Of a DNA stretch of 64,000 nt, positions 15,723 through 28,214 are shown one piece after another. The position numbers and the translations under genes were made by a program. Each line of letters opens with the position of its first letter. The stretch's first letter is position 1. A model generated the notes under the pieces. The model had not been told where the DNA came from, ran no database searches, and worked only from the letters and a program-made list of their open reading frames with translations. Origin of the DNA: Tillus elongatus (Eukaryota > Arthropoda > Insecta > Coleoptera > Cleridae); NCBI GenBank assembly GCA_964006375.1, contig OZ023266.1, positions 62,069,946 through 62,133,945 on the forward strand, in the 5' to 3' direction.

Positions 15723-16805
15723 CTAAACATTTTTCAACAAATTCTCAAAATATCCCCCATTGACTTCTAAGCACTTCAAAATCCGGCGATGTACACCATC
15801 AGTTGTCGCGTTATGTATTTCATTAGCATCTAGTTGGTCGATGCAATTGGTCACACGTTGACGTAGCTCCTCTTTAGTGTTCACCGTTGTCTGATATACC
15901 TTTTGTTTTAAAGTACCCCAAAGGTAGAAATCGAGGGGTGTAAGGTCGGGGGACCTTGCAGGCCAACCCCATGAGCCCAAACGCCTAAACCAGTGGTCAT
16001 CAAATATCTGAAACAGCTCACGTGTTACCTCTTGCGTGCAATGTGCGGGTGCTCCGTCTAACTGGAACCAAGAAGTACGGAAATCTTCTAATGTTAAATT
16101 TTCCAAAAAATTTGATACTACTGTCCTTAAAATGTGGAGATATTGATTACTATTTAATGGCTCATTGTAAATGAAAAATCGTATTTGGTTGTCTTTTAAG
16201 AAGCAAAAAACATTAAAACTAAAGTTTTCTTGAAAGCCCCTCTGCTTGACCATGCGTGGATTTTGATCGGCCCAAAAATGTAGATTCCTTCTATTGATAA
16301 TGCCTTCTCTCGAAAACATGGCTTCGTGTGACCATATTATTTTTCTCAAAAAGTTAGGATCCTCTTCAATGCGTATTAGGAGTGTCTCACAATGTTGAAT
16401 GCGACGTTGGTAATCATCTGGTTTCAGGTGTTGAAGTGTTATAAATTTAAAAGAATGCATATTGTGATTGGCCAGAATCTTTTGCACCGCATAATAAGTT
16501 ACGCCTAAATCATATGCTGCACTTTGAATGAAAGTTTGTGGATATGCGTCGAAATAGGCTAAAACGTTCACTATATTTTTTTCATTCGACGTTACAGGCC
16601 TTGGCAAACTTCCAGTTTCCCCCAGTTTTGAACCATAATCGATAAAATTATCTTGTATTCGCATAAACTTTCTTTCGTTCATTAGTTGCAATTCAGGATA
16701 CATTTCATTGAATTTTCTACATGTTCTTGTTACAATTTTGTCACATTGTATATGAAGAATAAATAGTGTCATTAAAACTTCATTTGAGTAAATATTTCGC
16801 TCCAT
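15723..16805 (-). CDS. DD41D transposase, open frame but catalytic Asp missing
   Basis: A 360-aa protein of normal length for a mariner-superfamily transposase, which would bind the element's ends and catalyse cut-and-paste. The N-terminal third is a helix-turn-helix DNA-binding region. The catalytic core shows the first motif as WSHEAMF (near residue 157), where the family has W.DE, so the first catalytic Asp is replaced by His (codon CAC). The second motif is LDGAPAH, and the third is RSPDLTPLDFYLWG. Forty-one residues separate the second and third Asp. The C-terminus ends in a CLEVNGGYFE pattern. The ATG at 16805 is chosen because the same start is preserved in the mirrored copy at 15536. 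The frame has no stops, so the copy is young, but it is probably inactive. Confidence 0.88.
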   Translation of the reverse strand: MERNIYSNEVLMTLFILHIQCDKIVTRTCRKFNEMYPELQLMNERKFMRIQDNFIDYGSKLGETGSLPRPVTSNEKNIVNVLAYFDAYPQTFIQSAAYDLGVTYYAVQKILANHNMHSFKFITLQHLKPDDYQRRIQHCETLLIRIEEDPNFLRKIIWSHEAMFSREGIINRRNLHFWADQNPRMVKQRGFQENFSFNVFCFLKDNQIRFFIYNEPLNSNQYLHILRTVVSNFLENLTLEDFRTSWFQLDGAPAHCTQEVTRELFQIFDDHWFRRLGSWGWPARSPDLTPLDFYLWGTLKQKVYQTTVNTKEELRQRVTNCIDQLDANEIHNATTDGVHRRILKCLEVNGGYFENLLKNV

Positions 16806-17551
16806 CTTAACTTGTTTTCAAATAAATATTTCGTGGAAAATAGCAAATGAATCTTAAAACTTCGGCGTCTATCAAACACAGTAAACAATTAAGCAATTGT
16901 CAAATCACCTGGCGTTCCATGACCAACTAATTCAAATTATGTGAAGATCATGTGTTTTTTAGTAATTATTGTGATTATTTCGAAAAGCTGACGAGTTAGG
17001 TATACCACTATGGTACATCAATTTGGAGGAAATTTAATTGCCTTTCAGAATTTTATATGATATATTTGAAAAAATAAGGTTTTGGCCTTTTTTGTGTGTC
17101 ACGTTAAAATCATCAATTTTGAACCGCCCTATATAACATAAAAATTTTTTATTTATGGAGCTATTAAATACCAGGCTTTCGCAAACTGTGCCCAAAATTT
17201 CAGCCTTCTATCGGTTCAAATAGCAGCTAAATTAAAATTTTAGTGGGACCATTTTTATGAGAAAAAAATTTGAATAAGTATTATCTCAAAAACCAATCTA
17301 GATAGGTATAGAAAACTATTAATAAAAAATATCATAAAGAAATTTCAATTCTAAAAACAAAATAATATACAGGGTGTCTCATTAAAAATAAGAAAGTTGT
17401 TAGTATCTTTTAGTAGAAGCGGCAACACCGCCAAAATAAAAATATGTTCGAAAGACAGGTTGTGCCTATTTATGGCAGTATCCAAATTTTCAGATAAATC
17501 CTATGTCCCGTTTTCCATAAACGTCTAACCTACCATCGATCATCAATGACC

Positions 17552-17554
<3 letters not shown>

Positions 17555-17619
<65 letters not shown>
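17555..17619. repeat. (TA)n tract abutting the right end of the DD41D element
   Basis: About 32 TA units beginning directly after the terminus GACCCTG. Confidence 0.97.
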
Positions 17620-17621
<2 letters not shown>

Positions 17622-17884
17622 TTCAAAATTGTGGGATAGCCGTCGCTTGCAAAATAATAACGCTTTATAAATTGCCGAGCTTTCGGAATAATTGATTCCA
17701 TTATAAAGGCTACAACATGGAAAGAAAAAAAATTGACAATTGACATAGGAAAAATTGAAAGGTTTCAAATACATACATTACATAAAACACGAGTTTTACA
17801 TGAACTAATTAATAAACAGCAAACATGAAAAAACCTTTTTGAAAATTTGGCTGAAGTCGATAAGTCACACTGACACATGCAGCC

Positions 17885-18001
17885 AACTATTGTATGCTAA
17901 AGTTTTTTTTCTGGCTAACGAACTCATCCAAGCTATTTATAAAAGAAAAGTACTTGCCAAGTTTTATCGAAATCGGTTAATTATTTTTTGAGTTATAAGA
18001 C

Positions 18002-18097
<96 letters not shown>

Positions 18098-18180
18098 AAT
18101 TTTGAAACTGACCCCGGATATGGGTTCTAGGGGTCCTACTTCGCACTCATTTTGAATTTTTTTTTAAAAAAAATTCACTA
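17885..18180 (-). repeat. HINE-like element, partial
   Basis: Reverse copy with CTAACGAACTCATCCAAGC, (TA)n at 18004-18087, the CCCCGGATATGGG block and AAATTCACTA at the end. The terminal CGCA-stem side is missing. Confidence 0.75.
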
Positions 18181-18540
18181 ATTATGCATATTGTGCTTTC
18201 TCAATATTCTGTGTATTTCCCAGATAGATAAACCCAAATCTTGACACCTACTTCTTAACGAACTTTGTAGACATGCTTCAAAATATGCAAGAACTACAAT
18301 TTCATTCATTTCATTGTCTTCAATTTTGAACCGTTTAACAACGTCTCCTGTCAGTATTATTTCATGACTTGACGACTTACTTTTAATTCTGCTGAATTTT
18401 GTTCTATTCATTGGAGCCAAATGAAGGAATCTGTTGTTAAATGTTCGAACTGTTGTCTCAACTATTCTGTTACATTCACCATATATTGAAAACAAATTGA
18501 AAATATCGTCTGCAGAATAACAAACTATCATGTACAACAT
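18178..18540 (-). pseudogene. DD41D transposase, N-terminal fragment
   Basis: About 120 codons matching the start of the transposase at 50629-52546 (shared: YSAD.I.NLF, GEC.RIV, MNRTKFSRI, then VLAYFEA). It stops at RILRKHNMH, exactly where the HINE-like element at 17885-18180 begins. The helix-turn-helix region is kept and the whole catalytic domain is gone. Confidence 0.75.
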
Positions 18541-18654
18541 TAGTTTTAAACACTGCCACTGCCTATCCTCTCATGTGATCCTGGTACTAGAGACGTGAAA
18601 ATCGTCTCGTCGTTTCTACGATTTCTGTGGTAAAAACTTCATGTTAAATGTTAA

Positions 18655-19064
18655 ATGTTTCAAATTTGAATAACTCAATTTTCTATAAACTTGGAGAGTT
18701 TAATTTTGGTGCGTAGTAAGGTCTATCCTAGCGCAACATATCCACCAAATTTCATTAAAATAAGTTTGTAATTTTCGGAGAAAAAATTTTTTTTTCGAAA
18801 GAAAATTCAAAATTTGAATAACAAATTTTTTTATAAACGTAGAAAGTTGAATTTCAGTACGTAGTAAGATCTCTCTCAAGGCAACATATATAGTAAATTT
18901 CATTAAAACAGCTTTGTTACTTTCGGAGAAAAAATTTTTTTTCGAAAGAAAACCCAAATTTTCCCGGAAAACTCTGTCAGATTTTTCTGGCTAACGAACT
19001 CATCCAAGCCACTTGCCAAGTTTCATCGCAATCGGTTAATTATTTTTTGAGTTATCAGACGGAT

Positions 19065-19158
<94 letters not shown>

Positions 19159-19275
19159 ATATAAAAATTGAAACTGATATGAGTTCTAGGGGTCCTAGTT
19201 CGCATTTTTTCAAAGTCTCACCATTGATACCTCTCTATTAGTGATTTTTTTAAGATAAAAATTCACTAAAAGATA
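18655..19275 (-). repeat. HINE-like element with compound (CA)n(TA)n
   Basis: Reverse copy with a twice-repeated body, then an AC run (19063-19088) passing into (TA)n (19089-19155), then the conserved block and AAATTCACTA near 19258-19270. The CGCA-stem end is replaced by unrelated sequence. Confidence 0.75.
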
Positions 19276-19425
19276 TATGTTCACGACATTATTTGTAGTA
19301 TTCCTGTAAATTCAACAACACACATTTTATATGTTTTTCATTCTTACAACCAATTTATTAAATTTACATTAGAAGAGGGAACAGATAACAGTGTATAATG
19401 TACAAATAATGTCGTCAACATATTT
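19270..19425. repeat. Small inverted repeat, possible MITE
   Basis: CGACATTATTTGTA near 19286 and its reverse complement near 19396 bracket about 100 bp. No ORF. Confidence 0.4.
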
Positions 19426-20145
19426 TTTTTTGTAAGCTTTCGTATATCAAGTCCCTACTAAAAATTAGTTTTGTTAAACATGGCCTTAAAATGGAGAACA
19501 CTTTGCTATACTGATAGGTATTATTTTTGTGAAATAATTATTTCAAATCCTGTTTGGAGGGCATTGAGTATCCCGTTGTATATTTATAAGTTGCAATCTA
19601 ATTATTTTTCTTTTGTCTTTTTATCCATTATAAACAACCGGTTGATTTTTATTTACCACAATCGATTTCGGATTACAACGCTCTTGTTTGTTTTGAAAAA
19701 AACAGAGCTGAAAAATAAATCGACAATTATCAAGAGAAAACAAAAAATGTACAGGCTTTCCCTTATATTTGTTTTTAGTTATATTTTCCTTGCGAGTCAG
19801 TCGACTGTAATTCCACGTTTTCCGAGAGATTCGTAACAACTTATAAGATAACTGTTTCCCCCTGTTTATTCAACAACGACACAAAGGAGAAGTCCTATGA
19901 AGTATTGAAATTTCCCAACAACATCATTGCAACAAGGATTTAGTGATTTACTTTTACCAACAGGCCGTCCTAAAATTGTAAGCTAGGAGGATGGTCTAAT
20001 AGTTATAACGAAACCAACAAAATTAATGCATACAGTCACACTGGAAACTTATAATGGGAAAAAATCTTTAATAGTAAAAAAAGTCTGAACGCATCAAATC
20101 CGTTATGATAGCAAATTTTCATAGAAATGGTTTACACTTTTTTAC

Positions 20146-20151
<6 letters not shown>
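19426..20151. other. Unassigned non-coding stretch
   Basis: The 121-codon ORF at 19471-19836 shows no domain and no conserved start. A HINE-like tip lies near 20085-20125. Confidence 0.4.

Positions 20152-20222
<71 letters not shown>
20152..20222. repeat. (TA)n microsatellite, left of a fold-back element
   Basis: About 35 TA units. Together with the tract at 20630-20697 it brackets an inverted-repeat element. Confidence 0.97.
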
Positions 20223-20225
<3 letters not shown>

Positions 20226-20626
20226 AACTAACGGTCGTACTCGGAATCTCAACAAGGGCTAGCGACTTCTAAAATTTGGACAAGGAATCATGCAAGTTTT
20301 TTACTAATACATGCTTTACATGGTTAAAATTAATTAAAAAAAAAACAGATCAAATTGTAACAATGCTTTTCTAATTTTGAACATGTAGTCACGGCTTTTA
20401 AAGGTGCCCTGTTTTGTGTTTTATCCATCTTTTAGATGGGATATATTTTCAAGTTTGTGAGATGTCACACATTCTCCTCTTTGTGTTTGGGATGAAAAGG
20501 ATTTTTTAATTGTTGTGCTTTTGGGTTCTGAAGAAGGACCAAAGTAAGTGAGAAATATAGAGCATGTATTAGCAGAGAACTTGCATGATTACTTGACCAA
20601 ATTTTAGGGCTCGAAAGCCCTCATTT

Positions 20627-20629
<3 letters not shown>
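20223..20629. repeat. Fold-back MITE between two (TA)n tracts
   Basis: Arms at about 20256-20340 and 20535-20620 are reverse complements (for example CATGCAAG at 20289 and CTTGCATG at 20580), centred near 20438. No coding potential. Confidence 0.7.

Positions 20630-20697
<68 letters not shown>
20630..20697. repeat. (TA)n microsatellite, right of the fold-back element
   Basis: About 34 TA units. Confidence 0.97.
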
Positions 20698-20702
<5 letters not shown>

Positions 20703-20757
20703 ATGGCTTATATTAATTATTATATAGTTTGGGCTAATTAAACGAGCGATTTTATAT

Positions 20758-21796
20758 AAGTCACTTGTTATAGACATGATACTGAAAGCCCCACGTTTGG
20801 AGTCAAATTGAATTGTTAATATAACACTAAAAAAATGCGAATGGTCTGACGATCGCAGCCATATAAAACGACAACACACACGTACACACAATATATAGTT
20901 ATTTATGATTTGTAATATTTATGCAGTTACATTCTTATTAATGTAGATTTTTGGAAGCCCCACGTTTAGAGCGTCAACTGAGTTGTTAGTTTAATGGTTT
21001 TAATAATATGAATGACATATGTATTTTTGTTTGTATCAATAGTTTCAAGCCCCACGTTTGGATAAGCCAATTATTTTGATAATTACTGATGTTTCGAATG
21101 CAATTAATGTACGAGGTTATATTGTTAATGTATAGTTTGATTTTTGTGTAAACATTGTTGCCCCTACATTGCTATGACATGTATATTCTTTTATTATAAT
21201 TATTTTATTATTTTGTAATTTTCAATTTGATATATATTTTTATTTTATTAAACATTATAGTATATTATTACGCTTCTGATAGTTATGGAAAATATTCAAT
21301 GTTTAGTTTGTATTTAAAAGAAATCAAAACTGTATAAAAATTCTTATCAAGAAATGTAATAATCATCTATAATATTTAATAAAATAAGCGTATATTTCAA
21401 ATAAAAAATTACAAAAAATTTAAAATAATCATAGTAAAACAATATAATTGTCACCAATATTGTTTACACAAAAATCACAAAATAACTTTGCAATATAACC
21501 TCGTACATTAATTGCATTTGCATCATCAGTCATTATCAAAATAATTGGCTTACCCAAACGTGGGGCTTGAATATATTGATTCGCACAAAAATAAATATAA
21601 ATTATATAAGCTATTGAACTTATTAAAGCCATTAAATTAACAATTAAATTGACCCTCTAAACGCGGGGATTTCAAAAATATACATTAATAAAAATATAAC
21701 TCAATAAAAATTACAAATCATTAATAATCATAAATTAACAATTCAATTTGGCGCCAAACGTGAGGCTTTTAATAATATATCTATTACAAGTGACAT
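20758..21796. repeat. Large imperfect fold-back repeat with a repeated 15-mer
   Basis: Arms of roughly 400 bp centred near 21277: TCACTTGT at 20761 pairs with ACAAGTGA at 21786, and AAGCCCCACGTTTGG at 20786 with its complement at 21754. Each arm carries three spaced versions of that 15-mer (20786, about 20955 and 21052; complements about 21553, 21655 and 21754). Arms have diverged by indels. No ORF of note. Confidence 0.75.
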
Positions 21797-21821
21797 ATAA
21801 AATATAGTGTATGTGTGTGTT

Positions 21822-22166
21822 TTGTTTCTTTAACGTCGGCCTATTTCCGCGACTATGGCCAATCACCGACGCCAGGGAGCAGTTTCATCTCACTATCCTG
21901 GAAATTTTGCCGAACCCTTGCCTTTCTGTAAGGAGGGCAGGGATATTTAACGTGCCCAACATCGCATGGACACGGAACTGACGGCTTTACGCCCCCTCCG
22001 AAGGGCGGAACGTGCAGACATTCAACTTGCTCAAATACAATGCCAGAACCTCGGTTGATGTTAATTTTACAGTTTGTACTGAAAAAGTGAAAGGAGTACC
22101 CCGGGATCGAACCCAGTACCATTCGGTTCAAAGGCACACGTTCTTACCTCTGAACCACCGAGATCC
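21822..22166 (-). mobile_element. tRNA-derived SINE
   Basis: Read on the minus strand, the first 70 nt carry both internal RNA polymerase III promoter elements: an A box TGGTTCAGAGG near 22156 and a B box GGTTCGATCCC near 22113. The 3' half of the tRNA-like part does not close an acceptor stem, so this is not a tRNA gene. The body contains GGCGTAAAGCCGTCAG and ATGCGATGTTGGGCACG segments and ends in a CA-rich tail near 21822. The 95-codon ORF over it is incidental. Confidence 0.75.
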
Positions 22167-22299
22167 TTATAAAATATAGAAAATAATTAATATCAACAAT
22201 ACAATTGTCGCATGGGGCTTTTTTGTATGTTTTATTAGTATGTTTTATTTATTCAAATTTTACAGCGTGTGCCACAAATAAGCATAAGCTTGTGCTGTA

Positions 22300-22905
22300 G
22301 TTAACACGGCTGCTAAGAAATTAGGTATCCTCTACCGGGCTCGCAAATACTTTCCACCTGCTAGTCTCTATGCCTTATATACTTCGCAAATAAGGCTAAC
22401 TCTCGAATACTGCTCTCACATCTGGGGTGCTGCTGTCGCTTCTACACTCGCTATCCTGGACTCTATTCAGAAGAGAGCTATACGTCTCATTGGTGACCCT
22501 ACCCTCACCCAAAGGCTGCCATCCCTTGCCCACCGACGTGCCGTTGGTGACCTCTCTCTCTCTCTTTTATAGATATCTGCACGGGTACTGCTCAGATGAG
22601 CTTTCTTCCATAGGTCCTCCACCTGCTGTCCCCAACAGATCTACCAGGGGAACAGAGCGAATGCACCCTTTCAATGTCCAGGTCACCAGACATAGAACAT
22701 CTTGTTATGCCCGCTCTTTTGTCCCGAGGACTTCCAAGTTGTGGAATACCTTGCCGGCGCATGTTTTTCCTTCTTCTCCGAATCTCCAAACCTTCAAGTC
22801 CAGAATTAACAAGTTGCCTCTTTCCTCCTTGTCGACACCCACGGTACGATAGTATTTAGGCTGTAGCCCTCGTGGTGTGTTGTTGAAATAAAAAAAATAA
22901 CACAA
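22300..22905 (+). pseudogene. LINE (CR1/Jockey-like) C-terminal fragment with 3' end
   Basis: A frame from about 22301 reads AAKKLGILYRARKYF, then LEYCSHIWGA and IQKRAIRLIG, and reaches SLAHRRAVGDL. A CT-repeat expansion of 4 bp near 22555-22566 shifts the frame. The continuation (FYRYLHGYC, then SCYARSFVPRTSKLWN, ending STPTVR) is in the next frame and stops at 22850. AATAAA and an A-rich tail follow at about 22890. The reverse-transcriptase palm is absent. The 3' end is shared with the copy at 33294-34668. Confidence 0.85.
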
Positions 22906-23370
22906 TTTAACTTCTTGGTCCAAACTAAACTATCAAAATATTTTTATAAAATGTCACTTTAAAAGTTTTGTTCAAGGTATGTTTCTTTCTTCTCCATTTC
23001 CATCAATAACACTTCTGCAGCTGCCACTGGTATTCGACTACCATTCCAAAATAACTCATTCCAATATAACACCAAATTTATCAATGAATATAAAAATTTC
23101 AATCACTATAAGTTTGACGTTTGTTACCTCTTTATTTCCCCTGATTTGATTTAATAAGAGTCTTAATCTTAATCTCCAATTTATCCATATTACTGATATT
23201 TACTATTTGTTTAAATCTTAAACTCATGTTTAAGTTCACTTTTAATTTTGACGGTTTTTTTACATGGTGCATGAAAGGTTTTTATGTTAATTTCTAGTTT
23301 GTTCTTTTGGTACGTGACTTTATTACTTGTATATCGTTGATAAGATTACACTTTATCGATTTTTTTTTAC
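22906..23370. other. Unassigned non-coding stretch
   Basis: Nothing recognised. Confidence 0.4.
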
Positions 23371-23419
23371 AAAAATTCAGTAGCGGCTCGTGCCTTAATG
23401 CATTGGGGGTGCGCAAGGA

Positions 23420-24062
<643 letters not shown>

Positions 24063-24574
24063 TAAAAATGAAGGGCTCACCTAATTTTTCCCCGAAAATG
24101 TGTAATAAAACAACCTACTTACTAAACTAACTAAACTTAATAATTATTAACTATACTTACCAAATTTTTCTCTTGTAAGTTATAGGTTATAGTAGTTAAA
24201 AAGTCCCTTAAAAAGTTAACCTTTAAATTTAAAATATCCACTGAATTAATCAGCGTATCACAATTATTTTGTCCACTTATTAAGCAACCAGAACTAGTAG
24301 CCATCATAATAATAAAGTTGTCTTGTTAGAACATCTAAACAACAACGAAATGATCTAATTAAAATCAATCCGACGCGCAGCACTACACGAAAATTACTAA
24401 ACACATTCTAGCCACAGATACGCTCTGCCAAAATTCCACTGCAAACTACAAGTGTGGAATTTGAGAGCGCACACCAGATTGCTTATTCGGTCGTTTTCGA
24501 CGATGATACTCGATCATTTCGCACTGAAGTATCGCATTTCCTCAAGAGCGCCGAAAAATACACACCGCCGGCAA

Positions 24575-24577
<3 letters not shown>

Positions 24578-24654
<77 letters not shown>
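24578..24654. repeat. (TA)n microsatellite inside hAT copy 2
   Basis: About 38 TA units. Copy 1 has only a short TA-containing sequence at the matching place (about 6594-6630), so the tract grew or was inserted after the copies separated. Confidence 0.95.
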
Positions 24655-24655
<1 letters not shown>

Positions 24656-24880
24656 GTCTGCAACCAACCATACCTATACTTATTCTGATGCTGAATTAAT
24701 GGCTGCCGACTCTGCGATCCCCGGTATACTAATTTTGTTTGTTGAATGCAGGAATGCAGGAGATAAAAGAGCAAATAAAAATTTATGAAAATATAGTATA
24801 GCAAAAATATTTTTTTTCCACGGCAGGCGGCAGTGCGCGCGCATGGGCGCACTTATTGAGGAGCCGCCCCTGCAAAAATT

Positions 24881-26732
24881 CGATATACTTATACTTGTGC
24901 AGTTCAGTACCATTATTCAAACTAAAAATGCAACTGAAACAAACCTTTTGGGAGAATTTCAGGAATATTAAAATTAACGATATATTATGTTAAATTATGT
25001 ATTAAAGCATATTTGTAACAGATTTAGCTGTTACGACACAACTTTAAGGTATGTTTTTAAATAAAAACAGCTGTATATATGTTTTGCTAAACGCGAAGCA
25101 TGCCTGAATATATATTGATTTTTCATTCTCCGCACATCGAACCTCATAATAAATCTTGTTGGCTTTTAATAACATCTCTCGTTGTACATTCGGTTTCTCA
25201 TACAGCCTATATATTTGTCGAATACAAACCGACCGTACTGTTGGCCTAAACACACTAAAACAAACCATATGTCTACACTCACAATAAGAAAAATCCACAA
25301 CCTTGTAGGTCCTCGCCAGTCATTTGTTTTGCCACTAGAATGAAAATGAAAACTTCTTAGGGGACTTATCATATTAATAAAAAAAATTGATGCTAAAATT
25401 GGAGTATTAATCATAATTGATGATAGAAAATCAATCACAAGTTAAGAGACTTATTATTGAAGGTTATTTTCTGCGGAATTAAGCTGCGTAACTAAGCCTG
25501 TGGAAGCAGGGTGTGAAAAATTGTGGGTTGTGAACCAGATAACAACTCTATTTATATAGATCAAATTCCCAATGTGTCTAGCGGAGCTTTTTTATGGAAG
25601 GAAGGTCAACTAGAAGTTTTTTCAGCACGTAATTTATATTTACTCCTTCAAGCATTCAAGAGCATTCAAGCACTTTATTGCATCTTTAAAATAACACGCA
25701 GTAGGGACGCAGCAAGTACGCTATACCTAATAGCAAATTTTCATAAGTTTGATGACACATTACCCACCTTACGTTATCTCCTAAGCAATAGCATATCATT
25801 GGGCCTGTTTCAGCTTATTTATGTTTATTTAAAGTAGCTAATGTTTATTAACAACTTACTCCAAAATACCTGCATTTTATCAATTAATTCAATATTGAAT
25901 GTCACTTAAGTCGTGTGACAGAAACACCACTGACAACGTCTAAATTATTTGACCATGTTCTTTTCGAACAACAAGAAATATAATTTATAAAATTTTCCAA
26001 ATTCCGTTAAACTTAATTCCGAAAAAACTTGGACAATGTTTATTCAACAAAACTGAGTTTTGGCACATTGCATCTGTAGTTCGTTGAAAATACATAAGTT
26101 AAATTTGGTAAAAATAAAATGAGTTTCAAAGATATAGCATTTTTGAGAAGACATTTCTCTATTTTATATAAAAAAAAAACGTTACTTTTAGAACTGGCTA
26201 ACCAACTTAGCCTCTGAAAAATTCTCCGGTGTAATGAAACAAGACGGGAGTCTCTAGGTGTCGTAGAAACTACGAGAACTCCTGAGAATTTCGAAAAACC
26301 CTAAATAAAACACGCCTATTTCTTTTGCAAGGGGAAATTTTTTGTACCCTAAGAGAATTTTCAGCATTCAGCCCTTAGCGCGGGTGACTTTCACTTTCCT
26401 AATCTGAATAGGGAAGGTAGGTCGAGTGTCACCTTTTTGGAAAGCTGTGTTGATTATCTATTCAAAGCTGTATTTTTTGAACCTGGATTCAAAATTATAC
26501 TTAATTATCATTATATCATCCGACCAGTGTCGGTGTGCACTAAAGTTCAGGTAGTAAGTCGACTTTAGGGCACTAGTAGATTATTCAAGTAAATTACACC
26601 TTCAAGGAACCAAAACAAATACAATAATTCAAGCACTTTATTTAGTTCATAAAAGTTTTACCGGAAATGACTAGCTGTATAAAATGAACAAGACACAAAG
26701 ATAAGAATAAAATTGATAAAATTACTGGCTTA

Positions 26733-26736
<4 letters not shown>
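24881..26736. other. Unassigned stretch with one HINE-like tip
   Basis: GACGCAGCAAGTACG near 25705 is a HINE-like terminus. The ORF crossing it (25523-25837) is therefore not a gene. No other feature is recognised. Confidence 0.45.

Positions 26737-26804
<68 letters not shown>
26737..26804. repeat. (TA)n microsatellite
   Basis: About 34 TA units. The 580 bp to its right (26805-27387) contain nothing I recognise. Confidence 0.97.
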
Positions 26805-26809
<5 letters not shown>

Positions 26810-27387
26810 TAAGTTTGTGACACGATCGTACTATACCAGAGAGCTTCTTCACATTTTAAACTGTACAAGCATGGACACCAAATCAAGCAAATTAAATTAA
26901 CACCTAAAATATATTTACCCATGAGCAAGATGTTGGGGTACTTAATGCTGTATAGTTATTGTTTGCAGCCAGGAACAAATTAAAAAGGGATCGTGTTGAA
27001 AGATGTCCGCTATTTATAAACGTGCTAAACGAGACAAGCCAGGCGCATGACCACAGTTCAGCCAATAGTGTGTAAATTAATAAACTGAATGGCATTAGAA
27101 AGAGATAGCGTTACCTATACCATGAATAAAACTGTCTATAGACAATAATGTAAAATATGTGTTGGTGTAATGAATTAAATAATAATGAATGTGACGTTAC
27201 AAATGTTAAAAATCCACCGCCTAGTTTTCTAGATGTTTGTTTTCAAACTTAAGCTGCAATTTCAAAATTCAACGACTTGTTTTTTTGATATTTGGATTCA
27301 AAAACTCAAAATAAAACGTCTGAAGTGTAATCAGTCTTGAACACGAAATAGATACTATTATTTTAGAAACCTGATATCTTTCTCAGT

Positions 27388-27640
27388 GTCTTACCCAAAT
27401 GGTTCTGTAACTAATCGAAATGTCCATGTAATTCCATAACTACTTGATATAGGGCAAGTGCAAATTCGTCATCGGCGAAACAATTGCGCATTGATTTTTT
27501 AAAATACGTTAAGCAACTGTTTCTCTGATGACGAATTTGATTTAATTGCCTGCTTTTATGCCACGTACTTTTAAAAATACGTTGATATCTCAAATGGTTA
27601 CTCAGTTATTTGGGTGAAACTTAAAAAAATATTTTCCATT
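27388..27640. repeat. Inverted-repeat hairpin, possible MITE
   Basis: An inner hairpin has arms of about 28 nt (CAAATTCGTCATC near 27460 and GATGACGAATTTG near 27529) with a spacer of about 25 nt. A weaker outer pair (CCCAAATGG near 27394 against ATTTGGGTG near 27608) extends it to about 250 bp. Confidence 0.6.
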
Positions 27641-27679
27641 TCGAAACTATGCAACGTCATTCCCAGAATGGCCTAACTT

Positions 27680-27865
<186 letters not shown>

Positions 27866-28214
27866 TGACCCATCTACTATGTATGGTCAAAATAAGATTA
27901 TTTGTTTCCGCGAACCTGTTCAATAAGAAAACTTGTGCATATGATTCATTATACTTCCAACTTTAAAATATTTTCTTTTGTACACAGTCTACTAAACATC
28001 CCATATTTTCGAAAATACTAGAAATATACAGATTGTTCGGTAACTGAAGCACAACAATAAAATATCATATGTAAAATTGAATTTTTAACATAACACTATT
28101 AACCAGATCGGGCTTCGTTTTCAAGATATGTTACATAAAAAAAGATCACTAGTCAATTCTATTCTACTCAGATTTTTTTAACGTAAATACAATTGCTGTA
28201 AAAGAAATTATAAT

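Larger units (their letters stand above)
14774..17554 (-). mobile_element. DD41D Tc1/mariner-superfamily element with long TIRs
   Basis: A 2781-bp element bounded by CAGGGTCATTGATG and its reverse complement, next to TA on both sides as expected for this superfamily. The terminal inverted repeats are very long, about 0.93 kb (14774 to about 15710, and about 16625-17554). They include the 5' untranslated region and the first third of a codon-for-codon copy of the transposase N-terminus. The transposase reads on the minus strand. DD41D elements are known as the rosa/Visitor lineage; normal members have short TIRs. Confidence 0.85.

Noticed and set aside
21853..22137. 94-aa protein on the minus strand
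   Set aside because: It lies within the SINE.
22095..22166. Functional tRNA gene
   Set aside because: A and B boxes are present but the acceptor and anticodon stems do not pair, and a SINE body and tail follow.
25523..25837. 104-aa protein
   Set aside because: It runs through a HINE-like terminus and has no conserved features.
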